Origin: Hydractinia symbiolongicarpus
Lineage: Eukaryota > Cnidaria > Hydrozoa > Anthoathecata > Hydractiniidae
Direction: 5' to 3'
DNA: 64,000 nt
Assembly (NCBI RefSeq): GCF_029227915.1
Contig: NC_079877.1
Coordinates: forward strand, 14,073,351-14,137,350
Both the position numbers and the translations under genes were made by a program. Positions within the stretch are counted from its first letter, which is position 1. Each line of letters begins with the position of its first letter. A model generated the notes under the pieces. That model was not told where the DNA came from, ran no database searches, and saw nothing but the letters and a program-made list of their open reading frames with translations. Below are positions 24,668 through 37,200 of the stretch, one piece after another.

Positions 24668-25407
24668 CAAAGTTGTGCTGGACTAACAGCAAACTTCTTG
24701 GGTACATTGCAGCTAGTTGCACAACGATCAACGAAATTGATGTTACATTAAAGCCACGATGGAAAAATAAATTTTTGAAACTAGTGGGAAAGTTTGCAAT
24801 CAAACTGGAAATCGTAAGGGAAAGCTCTTACATTGATTTCCCAATACCATTTCCATTTGTTTTCACCAAATCGGATACAAAAAAGTTAAGGCAGCATTGC
24901 AGAGATATATTCCTTGCCTAAAGGGTGAATCCATTGACGATGTCAATTGTTCTCAGCCAATTGTTAAAAACAGAGAAGGAGATGACAAAAGAGGAAAAGT
25001 TCTGATCATTTTGCAAACAGATAAATCAAGACATAGGCTTGATGTCAACTATCTCGTTGTAAGCTTTGGAAAAGAAAAAGAGCAACAGCGAATAAAACGA
25101 TCAGCAACTTCGCCAAAAAATTATGGTAATGTCACTGGAACTGGTAACTGGAACTGGTAAGGTTGGAACGGATGAAGTTAGCATTTATGAACAATGTAAA
25201 GCTGGCACCTGGGTGAAAGGCTGTGCAGGTATAAAGACAACCAAATTTGAAGGAGGAGAATCACATCGGAAAAAACCCGAACTCGTAGCATTTATGCGCC
25301 TATATATATTTGGTGTACAAAGGGAACAACAAAGACGTTCACTGGATTATTGGAGCGTTCTAAAGATTGTTAATTTTGTTATTAAAGGTTTGGCAAATAT
25401 ATTGTAA
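24668..25407 (+). pseudogene. Diverged member D of the secreted prepropeptide-like family, frameshifted
   Basis: It reads in three successive frames. The first has LCWTNSKLLGYIAASC and INEIDVTLKP, the second YIPCLKGESIDDVNCSQPIVKN, and the third (from about 25150) VSIYEQCKAGTW to a C-terminal block QRRSLDYWSVLKIVNFVIKG before a TAA at 25405. The four cysteines and the basic site plus C-terminal helix align with copies A and B despite low identity elsewhere. The frames break near 24895 and near 25140, the latter inside a GGAACTGGTAACTGGAACTGG direct repeat that suggests slippage. A hydrophobic stretch at about 24486-24557 (NLFKNIIIVLVFWMLA) may be a decayed signal exon without an ATG. It could be a pseudogene or contain assembly errors. 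Confidence 0.65.
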
Positions 25408-25410
25408 TGT

Positions 25411-26600
25411 TATAATGTCATATAAAGGTTGTTTTTTTTAAATGCGACCATTGTTTACGATAGTGAACTAATTTTTTCCTTTGACTTCATTAAGATTAAA
25501 CGTGCTCTCAAGTGCAACAATATTTTATGCGTCCGCATATGCAGTCAATTTTAAAGTTCTATATAGTCCGTATCTCCAATAAACAAGCATCTTGAGCAGC
25601 AGCCATAGCAGCTATAGTCGATATGTTAGACGCCATAAAATTCTTGCGATGCTTATGAAAAACTATTACTTGTAATTTTTGAATAAATTTTAGGTTCTAG
25701 TGGTATAAGGACTTGCTAGGAACATATAGAAGTAATGTTGAGTGTACGTTGAAAATCATTATTATTTATTGTACCATAATCTTAAAGGACGTTCAATAAA
25801 GTCCCTTAATAGTTAAGATATCTTTATTTGTAAACGTTCCTCTCCTCGATTTTTAATCTGTACAAAGACTACAAATTCATCCTAATTAGAGACATCCAGT
25901 TAGTATCTTCATATCAGTTTTATAATTTTTTTTTATTAATAATCGTCATTTTTTGTAATATTGTATTTGTAATTTTGAAGTGCGCTGATAAAAATCTTGC
26001 CATGATAAATGTAGTTAAAGACGTCAATAATATACAACTCGATTGTTGTTTATATATAAACTTTTTTTGTTTCTTGAATTTTTGTTCCAAGATTCTGCAT
26101 ATAATGTGCGTAATAATGCTTTCTTGGTCTAATTTGTTCTGATAATAGTCGTTGTTTTACATGTTGGGAAAATTTTCAAGACCAATATTTTTGAAAACCT
26201 TAGTAAGACTCAAGTGTAAACGTCTGAGTATGTAAGAGTTGCTATTAACATGCCTGCCCCTGCCTTACCAGTAATTACCGCACCTTTGCCTACCATTCCT
26301 ATGCTTTTTTTTCTGGTACCTGCCTACTATGACCTTCCTGTGCATTGCCTATCTCTGCCTTGCTGATTCCTCTTTATGTTTCCTTGCCTTCCTTTGCTGT
26401 GCCCTTCCCTTGACGTGCTTATCTGTGTAGATCGCTTAAGCATTTACACGATAGTATATCTCAGATTTCACAAAATGTAGTGCTATCGTTCAGCGTTTAT
26501 GTAAAGTGAAAAACTTTACATAAACGCCGAGGAGTTTCCTTTGGATCTAATTTTATTTTAAATTTGGTTATTTCACAGTGAAAAAAAAATCAAAATAATT
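25411..26600. other. Non-coding stretch with a TGCCT-rich tract
   Basis: No gene is visible. At about 26248-26412 the sequence is an imperfect tandem of TGCCT/CCTTGCC words on the plus strand, much more C-rich than its surroundings. The rest is AT-rich and featureless to me. Confidence 0.5.
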
Positions 26601-26610
26601 TGTTTTCTAG

Positions 26611-29600
26611 TTTATAAAAAGGTAGCTGATGCTGCGGGCAAAATAGAGAAAGAAGTGCAGAGTTTTGACATGCTTTTTAATTATTGCATATGAAGTTTTT
26701 TTCGAAAAATCTATAGACTTCATTTAACTTGAGTACTTATGATCAATACTATTTTTTTCTTACCTTGCACAATAAAATTATGGAGATCGGAAAATCTAAG
26801 CTAGGTCAATAATGTTTATGTTGCCAATATATTCGTTAAGGAAGTGTGGCCAGGTATAGATGAACGACAAATGCAATTTAACATAACTGAACGTCTCAAA
26901 TTTGCGATACGGCCTTACGTGTTTGCATTCATATATTTTATAGCTAAATATTTCTGTTACAAAATATTCTTTTTCAGGTCAAAGTGAATTCAGTTATTAA
27001 AATCATTGACGAAGTTACTCAAAGGAAAACAAAAACTTCTGTCGCACTTAAAACAGCAGACAAGTTTGTTTTGATTCATCCTGGTTTGTTAGCGCAAGAG
27101 GTAATATTAAGTTAATGTGAAAATTTTAAATTCGAATCGCTTGTGAATTAATTTGTTAAAATAATTCTAGTATTACTTTTAGAATGTTTGTTCGAACAAA
27201 ACCTTTACAAAAAATCTTTGAATCAAATGTAATTTAAACATAGATCACTTTGTTTTCCTTGTAAAAATCTTAAAAACAAAAACCCCTTTAACCTTTTCCT
27301 ACAGACTGACAAGCTGGTGATACGCTAAGTTTGTTGTTTTATAGGTGGAGATAAAAAAGTTAGAAGATGATGCAACCACAGTGCTAAACGAAGCACAAGA
27401 GGGACCGGTTTGTAATAAATTTAAATAATTTTAAAAACAGGTTTCCACTACTCACTCCTGGTAATATACTCCGTAAATTAATTTCCTGAGGAGTTCAAAA
27501 AAGGGAAATGTCGATTTAGTCGTATGGGGGTAGCAACTGTTTTTTGTTTTTTTCAAACAGATCACTCCTGAAAAATGTCATTGTAAGATACACTTTTTGC
27601 TCTACTGAATTCTGCTACCAAAATTAATAAAGTAATACTAATCGCGAATTAAATCAGTTGTTTTCTTTTCGTGAAGTTTCTAACAAAATAAGCAACTTGT
27701 TAAAGTTTTTTTTTAAATTTTGTATAATCTAGTACTAAGTTTATTGCAAAGCATTTTCTTATTCTCACAATAAAATGTAGTGTGCTATATTTTCTTAACA
27801 GTAAGAAATTCACGTGTTAACAAAAGTTTTTATTTTAGGAAAAAATGAAAGAGATGCAACTAAAACTTGAGGAAGTTAAGACAGCCTTCGAAGCAAAGAG
27901 ATAGATATCAAACCCGAACATCAAAAGTTAGGAAACCACAGTAAAGGAGAACCATAACAAAATCATACATTGGCAAAATAAGGTTGGCAACTGTTTCTTG
28001 GAAGTCTTGAAAATTAACCTGAAAATTAATGCCAACATCGAACATTTACCCAGGTCTCCCTTTCACGTTTAACTAGGCCTCTACAGTTACCTAAATGTGG
28101 TGATTATGCATCATTTTTAAAGCTCAGATTGTGCATCTCTAATCACATTTTTGTGTCTGTCTACATTACAGCACCGATTGCGAGTAACTATACACGAGTA
28201 TACGAGTACGGGCGCAATAAATGGCGAGTACAGTGCAATACGAGTACGAGTAATCGGAGAGTATACTACTCCATACCCTCGAGTATAGCTTTTTGCTCAT
28301 GCGAGTACCATAAGTGAATGATTAGTACATCTTCCAGCCTAATAATCTTAGGAATGAAATAAAGTCTTGCCACAGATTTAGGTGCATAGAAGAAGGATTA
28401 ACTTGAAAGAGATTGCGTATTACACTGCTTCTCTTATTCTAACTCGCCGTTATATCTTAGCTATTTTTAAATCGCATTTTACTGTACTTGACTTTTTATT
28501 TCAGTTATCTAGTTTAGCTCTTTATAATGTCCCCAAATCAGCAAGTGAAAGCTCGAGAAAAGCTGAAACGCTGATCGCTCTCACTCCTGAAGAAATACAG
28601 AAATTGGATGATACTGCAAATGCCATCAATCAATTTAATCATAATAGGATATTAAAAAAGTGTTAATTTTTAATAATTCTTGTCTCGTTCTGCCAAACTT
28701 TATAATTGTTGTCTCGTTCTAGATGATAACGCTAGGAGGTAATGCCGAATTAGAACTGGTGGATAGTTTAGATCCGTTCTCTGAAGGGATTGTCTTCAGG
28801 TATGTTAACTTTTTGACATGCTTTTTTCGCATACAATGCGCAAAAAATCTACTAAATTAATAATCGTGAATGGAAAAAAGGACAATATCATCAAGGTGAA
28901 GCCACTAACGATTCCTTACGAATGCATTTCCTTGAATATTTATTTTTTATATTCAGAATCAGACCACCAAAGAAAAGTTGGAAAAACATTTCAAATTTTT
29001 CGGGTGGAGAAAAGACTTTAAGTTTGCTTGCTTTGGTATGTATAACTTTTTAAAATGTTTCCGTGACTGTTAGATTTATTTGAGTTAAAGTAGCCGTTTA
29101 AATTTCGTGAGATAAATTAGTCAAGTTTATTCATTCCAAGCTTCTTCCTTTAATAAATACTGTCTCGTGCAATAATTTGATCAATTAAGTTTCTTGCTTG
29201 CTCTTGTTCGCCAATCAAAGTTCTTATTTTGTTCGCCATTCCAGGTGTTCGCTCTCCATCACTTCAAACCAACACCAATTTATGTTATGGACGAGAAAGA
29301 CGCTGTACTTGACTTCACAAACGTGTCTATTGTAGCTAATTACATCAAGGTACGGCATAATTAGTACTTAATTAATAATTAGCCACTCTATCGTTTTGTG
29401 TTAGATAGTGTTGATGTTAGCTCATGTGGGAAATTTAATTTCGGAAACGGTAAAAATTATGGTTATTAGGCAAATCTGGTTTGAGAAATTTAGTTTCGGC
29501 GAATATTTTCGTTTCACAGTGAAGTAACCTTGCCATTACTCCTAAGTTGAAGCTTCAGTCGCTTAATCAGAATAAATGAAATTAAAATACTGCGACGATT

Positions 29601-30539
29601 TTCTAAATTCTCAAATATGTTTTGTCAGAAGACATAAAAATACTGGAAAAATTTGGTGTTTTTATAAAATGTCAGGAAAAGGTCAGGAATTTTGGACTTA
29701 GATGGCTAATTATAACTATTTTTATTTTCTAAAATATTAGCAAGGATTAAATTTAAGAATTGTTCGAAAAGAATTAGCATTATTAATTTTTAATTAATCT
29801 GTTCTATCAATATGTTTGTTATTAAAATTCACATTTTAAGGAAATCCAAGGTTTCAATAGCATGTAATTCCCGTCAAGAATAGCTGAAAAAGGTGAAAAT
29901 ATGTCAGGAGCTGTAGTCAAAACTTGTAAAGAAAATAAAGAGTTGATATCGAGGGGTCGACCGTTTAAGGTTTGATCTCTTGCGTAAATTAAATATGTAT
30001 GTTTTATACACCATAGGAACGAACAAAAAACGCACAAATCATCATCATCAGCTTGCGAAACAACATGTTCGAGCTACAATCCTGGCCAAAATTGGTTGAG
30101 AAAAGGCCAAACACATGTGGATTTATTATCTTTATTATCATTATTTTTGTTTCTGTCGTCCCATGTGTAGAGATTCTCTGTTTTGTTGACATAAACTAGC
30201 CAGCAAAATTGTGGTATGTGTATACTAAAACAGTGCAGGTTTTCACTTATAGAATAGTAGCTAGTTTCCAGTCCCCCTCTCCCCCATTTCAATGTTAAAG
30301 TCATTGTCACAGTTTGAAAAATGCAGTTGGCTACTCAACCCACAGCCAGCCATTGGCTTCAACATTGAAATGGGGGGAGAGGGGGGCTTGCATCTTTGTT
30401 TATCTTATAAGCTTATGTTGCATTGGAAATTTTATCAACAATTTTGGCCAGGATTGTAGCTGATCGCTTGGTCGGTATTTACAAAACCGATAATTGCACG
30501 AAGAGCGTTGTAGTTAATCCGGCATTGATTTGTATTTGA
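26611..30539 (+). pseudogene. SMC4: SMC4 (condensin ATPase) 3' half, unprocessed pseudogene
   Basis: Nine exon-like blocks align in order with the C-terminal coiled coil and ATPase head of SMC4. They are about 26611-26670 (KVADAAGKIEKEVQ), 26978-27100 (VALKTADKF), 27345-27407 (EIKKLEDDATTVLNEA), 27839-27982, 28505-28666 (ALTPEEIQKLD), 28723-28799 (ELELVDSLDPFSEGIVF), 28957-29035 (RPPKKSWKNISNFSGGEKTL), 29245-29349 ([20 protein letters not shown]) and 30017-30539 (ERTKNAQIIIISLRNNMF, then DRLVGIYKTDN). The ABC signature (SGGEKT) and Walker B (VMDE) are present. Lesions: TAG at 27902-27904 with compensating frame changes in that exon, a stop at 28664, no exon for the coiled-coil part between the 28505 and 28723 blocks, and a MITE in the last exon. 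Introns are retained, so this is a duplicated copy, not a retrocopy. SMC4 normally builds condensin with SMC2; this copy cannot. Confidence 0.85.
30077..30456. mobile_element. 380-bp Tc1/mariner-type MITE inside the last SMC4 exon
   Basis: The terminal inverted repeats are CAATCCTGGCCAAAATTGG (left) and, inward from the right, CAATCCTGGCCAAAATTGT. They are flanked by TA at 30075-30076 and 30457-30458. Removing the element and one TA restores the SMC4 reading frame (FEL-ADRLVGIYK), which confirms the borders. A second inverted pair lies inside: CCCCCTCTCCCCCATTTCAA (about 30273) with its complement at about 30364-30387, so much of the element is palindromic. No coding content. Confidence 0.85.
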
Positions 30540-31271
30540 AGTTCATCAATAATTAAAATTGTATATATATATCTAATCACAACCATAATGGTGGCGTAGC
30601 TGCGGTGCACGTGACAACACCGATACTTTGTAACAACCGATATTTGTTAAGATATTTTTTATGTTATGTTGTTATTTGTGCTAATTTCTGCGCGTATTCA
30701 GTACGAGCAAATTTAAATAAGGGTGAGAAAGAGAAAATAACATGTAGACCGCAGAGTTATATTATCGTACAATAACACTTCTATTTTTTACTTTTTTTTC
30801 TTCCTTATACAAAATGCGCTACTTTTGTTATATATGTATTTTACGAAAAAGCAGCCCAACTTACTTTGATTTTTAATCTGATAGAGAGATTCATTATGAT
30901 CCAAATGTTTTCTTAAATTTTCGCCTAATATCAGCCTGAAGTTTCCGATAAACTAAGTTTTAATTAAAAAAATTGAGTTTTAAATACTTCAGTACCAGTA
31001 AGTGGATTTTTTCAGGCGTCATATGACAACGGAAAATAATTCCATAAAAATTGTCTCCGAGTGCGTGTTCGCTATAGCGTTAAATGCAGTCAGATGATAA
31101 AGAGTCAAGAACCTTAACTACTCAAAACAGCAATATCGCAGCTTTATATTGTGAAGTGTACTTATTTGCACCATATGCTTAAACTTCGAACGACATACTA
31201 AAGTTCGATCTCTTAAAAAATGCGAACTTTGCATTTATTTATGTGTTTGAATGTTTTTGCTTAAAGAGTTT
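30540..31271. other. Non-coding stretch between the SMC4 remnant and the minisatellite
   Basis: AT-rich; no gene, RNA or repeat recognised. Confidence 0.5.
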
Positions 31272-34200
31272 ATGGATGAATGTTCTTTCTTGCGTATTTC
31301 CATGGAATCAATGTTCTTTCTTGCGTATTTCTATGGATTGAATGTTCTTTCTTGCGTATTTACATGGATTGAATGTTCCTTCTTACGTATTTCCATGGAT
31401 TGAATGTTCTTTCTTGCGTATTTCCATGGATTGAATGTTCTTTCTTGCGTACTACCATGGATTGAATGTTCTTTCTTGCGTGCTTCCATGGATTGAATGT
31501 CCTTTCTTGCGTATTTCCATGGATTGAATGTTCTATCTTGCGTATTTCCATGGATTGAATGTTCTTTCTTGCGTATTTTCATTGATTGAATGTTCTTTCT
31601 TGCGTAACTTCATAGATTGAATGTTCTTTCTTGCGTATTTCCATGGATTGAATGTTCTTTCTTGCGCACTTCCATGGATTGAATGTTCTTTCTTGCGTAT
31701 TTCCATGGATTGAATGTTCTTTCTTGCGTTTTTCCATGCATTGAATGTTGTTTCTTGCGTTTTTCCATGGATTGAATGTTCTTTCTTGCGTATTTCCATG
31801 GATTGAATGTTCTTTCTTGCGTATTCCCATGGATTGAATGTTCTTTCTTGCGCACTTCCATGGATTGAATGTTCTTTCTTGCGTATTTCCATGGATTGAA
31901 TGTTCTTTCTTGCGTTTTTCCATGCATTGAATGTTGTTTCTTGCGTTTTTCCATGGATTGAATGTTCTTTCTTGCGTATTTCCATGGATTGAATGTTCTT
32001 TCTTGCGTATTTCCATGGATTGAGTGTTCTTTCTTGCGTACTACCATGCATTGAATGTTGTTTCTTGCGTTTTTCCATGGATTGAATGTTCTTTCTTGCG
32101 TATTTCCATGGATTGAATGTCCTTTCTTGCGTATTCCCATGGATTGAATGTTCTTTCTTGCGCACTTCCATGGATTGAATGTTCTTTCTTGCGTATTTCC
32201 ATGGAATCAATGTTCTTTCTTGCGTATTTCTATGGATTGAATGTTCTTTCTTGCGTATTTACATGCACTGAATGTTCCTTCTTACGTATTTCCATGGATT
32301 GAATGTTCTTTCTTGCGTATTTCCATGGATTGAATGTTCTATCTTGCGTATTTCCATGGATTGAATGTTCTTTCTTGCGTATTTTCATTGATTGAATGTT
32401 CTTTCTTGCGTAACTTCTTAGATTGAATGTTCTTTTTTGCGCACTTCCATGGATTGAATGTTCTTTCTTGCGTATTTCCATGGATTGAATGTTCTTTCTT
32501 GCGTTTTTCCATGCATTGAATGTTGTTTCTTGCGTTTTTCCATGGATTGAATGTTCTTTCTTGCGTATTTCCATGGATTGAATGTTCTTTCTTGCGTATT
32601 CCCATGGATTGAATGTTCTTTCTTGCGCACTTCCATGGATTGAATGTTCTTTCTTGCGTATTTCTATGGATTGAATGTTCTTTCTTGCGTTTTTCCATGC
32701 ATTGAATGTTGTTTCTTGCGTTTTTCCATGGATTGAATGTTCTTTCTTGCGTATTTCCATGGATTGAATGTTCTTTCTTGCGTATTTCCATGGATTGAAT
32801 GTTCTTTCTTGCGTATTTCCATGGATTGAATGTTCTTTCTTGCGTGTTTACATGGATTGAATGTTCTTTCTTGCGTACTACCATGGATTGAATGTTCTTT
32901 CTTGCGTGCTTCCATGGATTGAATGTCCTTTCTTGCGTATTTCCATGGATTGAATGTTCTATCTTGCGTATTTCCATGGATTGAATGTTCTTTCTTGCGT
33001 ATTTTCATTGATTGAATGTTCTTTCTTGCGTAACTTCATAGATTGAATGTTCTTTCTTGCGTATTTCCATGGATTGAATGTTCTTTCTTGCGCACTTCCA
33101 TGGATTGAATGTTCTTTCTTGCGTATTTCCATGGATTGAATGTTCTTTCTTGCGTTTTTCCATGCATTGAATGTTGTTTCTTGCGTTTTTCCATGGATTG
33201 AATGTTCTTTCTTGCGTATTTCCATGGATTGAATGTTCTTTCTTGCGTATTCCCATGGATTGAATGTTCTTTCTTGCGCACTTCCATGGATTGAATGTTC
33301 TTTCTTGCGTATTTCCATGGATTGAATGTTCTTTCTTGCGTTTTTCCATGCATTGAATGTTGTTTCTTGCGTTTTTCCATGGATTGAATGTTCTTTCTTG
33401 CGTATTTCCATGGATTGAATGTTCTTTCTTGCGTATTTCCATGGATTGAATGTTCTTTCTTGCGTATTTCCATGGATTGAATGTTCTTTCTTGCGTATTC
33501 CCATGGATTGAATGTTCTTTCTTGCGCACTTCAATGGATTGAATGTTCTTTCTTGCGTATTTCCATGGATTGAATGTTCTTTCTTGCGTATTTCCATGGA
33601 TTGAATGTTCTTTCTTGCGTGTTTACATGGATTGAATGTTCTTTCTTGCGTACTACCATGGATTGAATGTTCTTTCTTGCGTGCTTCCATGGATTGAATG
33701 TCCTTTCTTGCGTATTTCCATGGATTGAATGTTCTATCTTGCGTATTTCCATGGATTGAATGTTCTTTCTTGCGTATTTTCATTGATTGAATGTTCTTTC
33801 TTGCGTAACTTCATAGATTGAATGTTCTTTCTTGCGCACTTCCATGGATTGAATGTTCTTTCTTGCGTATTTCCATGGATTGAATGTTCTTTCTTGCGTT
33901 TTTCCATGCATTGAATGTTGTTTCTTGCGTTTTTCCATGGATTGAATGTTCTTTCTTGCGTATTTCCATGGATTGAATGTTCTTTCTTGCGTATTCCCAT
34001 GGATTGAATGTTCTTTCTTGCGCACTTCCATGGATTGAATGTTCTTTCTTGCGTATTTCCATGGATTGAATGTTCTTTCTTGCGTTTTTCCATGCATTGA
34101 ATGTTGTTTCTTGCGTGTTTCCATGCATTGAATGTTGTTTCTTGCGTTTTTCCATGGATTGAATGTTCTTTCTTGCGCACTTCCATGGATTGAATGTTCT

Positions 34201-37200
34201 TTCTTGCGTATTCCCATGGATTGAATGTTCTTTCTTGCGCACTTCCATGGATTGAATGTTCTTTCTTGCGTATTTCCATGGATTGAATGTTCTTTCTTGC
34301 GTTTTTCCATGCATTGAATGTTGTTTCTTGCGTTTTTCCATGGATTGAATGTTCTTTCTTGCGTATTTCCATGGATTGAATGTTCTTTCTTGCGTATTTC
34401 CATGGATTGAATGTTCTTTCTTGCGTGTTTACATGGATTGAATGTTCTTTCTTGCGTACTACCATAGATTGAATGTTCTTTCTTGCGTGCTTCCATGGAT
34501 TGAATGTCCTTTCTTGCGTATTTCCATGGATTGAATGTTCTATCTTGCGTATTTCCATGGATTGAATGTTCTTTCTTGCGTATTTTCATTGATTGAATGT
34601 TCTTTCTTGCGTAACTTCATAGATTGAATGTTCTTTCTTGCGTATTTCCATGGATTGAATGTTCTTTCTTGCGCACTTCCATGGATTGAATGTTCTTTCT
34701 TGCGTATTTCCATGGATTGAATGTTCTTTCTTGCGTTTTCCCATGCATTGAATGTTGTTTCTTGCGTTTTTCCATGGATTGAATGTTCTTTCTTGCGTAT
34801 TTCCATGGATTGAATGTTCTTTCTTGCGTATTCCCATGGATTGAATGTTCTTTCTTGCGCACTTCCATGGATTGAATGTTCTTTCTTGCGTTTTTCCATG
34901 CATTGAATGTTGTTTCTTGCGTTTTTCCATGGATTGAATGTTCTTTCTTGCGTATTTCCATGGATTGAATGTTCTTTCTTGCGTATTTCCATGGATTGAA
35001 TGTTCTTTCTTGCGTATTTCCATGGATTGAATGTTCTTTCTTGCGTATTCCCATGGATTGAATGTTCTTTCTTGCGTAACTTCATAGATTGAATGTTCTT
35101 TCTTGCGTATTTCCATGGATTGAATGTTCTTTCTTGCGTATTTTCATGGATTGAATGTTCTTTCTTGCGTTTTCCCATGCATTGAATGTTGTTTCTTGCG
35201 TTTTTCCATGGATTGAATGTTCTTTCTTGCGTATTTCCATGGATTGAATGTTCTTTCTTGCGTATTCCCATGGATTGAATGTTCTTTCTTGCGCACTTCC
35301 ATGGATTGAATGTTCTTTCCTGCGTTTTTCCATGCATTGAATGTTGTTTCTTGCGTTTTTCCATGGATTGAATGTTCTTTCTTGCGTATTTCCATGGATT
35401 GAATGTTCTTTCTTGCGTATTTCCATGGATTGAGTGTTCTTTCTTGCGTACTACCATGCATTGAATGTTGTTTCTTGCGTTTTTCCATGGATTGAATGTT
35501 CTTTCTTGCGTATTTCCATGGATTGAATGTCCTTTCTTGCGTATTCCCATGGATTGAATGTTCTTTCTTGCGCACTTCCATGGATTGAATGTTCTTTCTT
35601 GCGTATTTCCATGGAATCAATGTTCTTTCTTGCGTATTTCTATGGATTGAATGTTCTTTCTTGCGTATTTACATGCACTGAATGTTCCTTCTTACGTATT
35701 TCCATGGATTAAATGTTCTTTCTTGCGTATTTCCATGGATTGAATGTTCTATCTTGCGTATTTCCGTGGATTGAATGTTCTTTCTTGCGTATTTTCATTG
35801 ATTGAATGTTCTTTCTTGCGTAACTTCTTAGATTGAATGTTCTTTTTTGCGCACTTCCATGGATTGAATGTTCTTTCTTGCGTATTTCCATGGATTGAAT
35901 GTTCTTTCTTGCGTTTTTCCATGCATTGAATGTTGTTTCTTGCGTTTTTCCATGGATTGAATGTTCTTTCTTGCGTATTTCCATGGATTGAATGTTCTTT
36001 CTTGCGTATTCCCATGGATTGAATGTTCTTTCTTGCGCACTTCCATGGATTGAATGTTCTTTCTTGCGTATTTCTATGGATTGAATGTTCTTTCTTGCGT
36101 TTTTCCATGCATTGAATGTTGTTTCTTGCGTTTTTCCATGGATTGAATGTTCTTTCTTGCGTATTTCCATGGATTGAATGTTCTTTCTTGCGTATTTCCA
36201 TGGATTGAATGTTCTTTCTTGCGTGTTTACATGGATTGAATGTTCTTTCTTGCGTACTACCATGGATTGAATGTTCTTTCTTGCGTGCTTCCATGGATTG
36301 AATGTCCTTTCTTGCGTATTTCCATGGATTGAATGTTCTATCTTGCGTATTTCCATGGATTGAATGTTCTTTCTTGCGTATTTTCATTGATTGAATGTTC
36401 TTTCTTGCGTAACTTCATAGATTGAATGTTCTTTCTTGCGTATTTCCATGGATTGAATGTTCTTTCTTGCGCACTTCCATGGATTGAATGTTCTTTCTTG
36501 CGTATTTCCATGGATTGAATGTTCTTTCTTGCGTTTTTCCATGCATTGAATGTTGTTTCTTGCGTACTACCATGCATTGAATGTTGTTTCTTGCGTTTTT
36601 CCATGCATTGAATGTTCTTTCTTGCGTTTTTCCATGGATTGAATGTTCTTTCTTGCGTATTTCCATGGATTGAATGTTCTTTCTTGCGTATTCCCATGGA
36701 TTGAATGTTCTTTCTTGCGCACTTCCATGGATTGAATGTTCTTTCTTGCGTATTTCCATGGATTGAATGTTCTTTCTTGCGTTTTTCCATGCATTGAATG
36801 TTGTTTCTTGCGTTTTTCCATGGATTGAATGTTCTTTCTTGCGTATTTCCATGGATTGAATGTTCTTTCTTGCGTATTTCCATGGATTGAGTGTTCTTTC
36901 TTGCGTACTACCATGCATTGAATGTTGTTTCTTGCGTTTTTCCATGGATTGAATGTTCTTTCTTGCGTATTTCCATGGATTGAATGTCCTTTCTTGCGTA
37001 TTCCCATGGATTGAATGTTCTTTCTTGCGCACTTCCATGGATTGAATGTTCTTTCTTGCGTATTTCCATGGAATCAATGTTCTTTCTTGCGTATTTCTAT
37101 GGATTGAATGTTCTTTCTTGCGTATTTACATGCACTGAATGTTCCTTCTTACGTATTTCCATGGATTGAATGTTCTTTCTTGCGTATTTCCATGGATTGA

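Noticed and set aside
28170-28310. Repeated CGAGTA words inside an SMC4 intron
   Set aside because: Short, irregular and without borders; low-complexity sequence is the simplest explanation.
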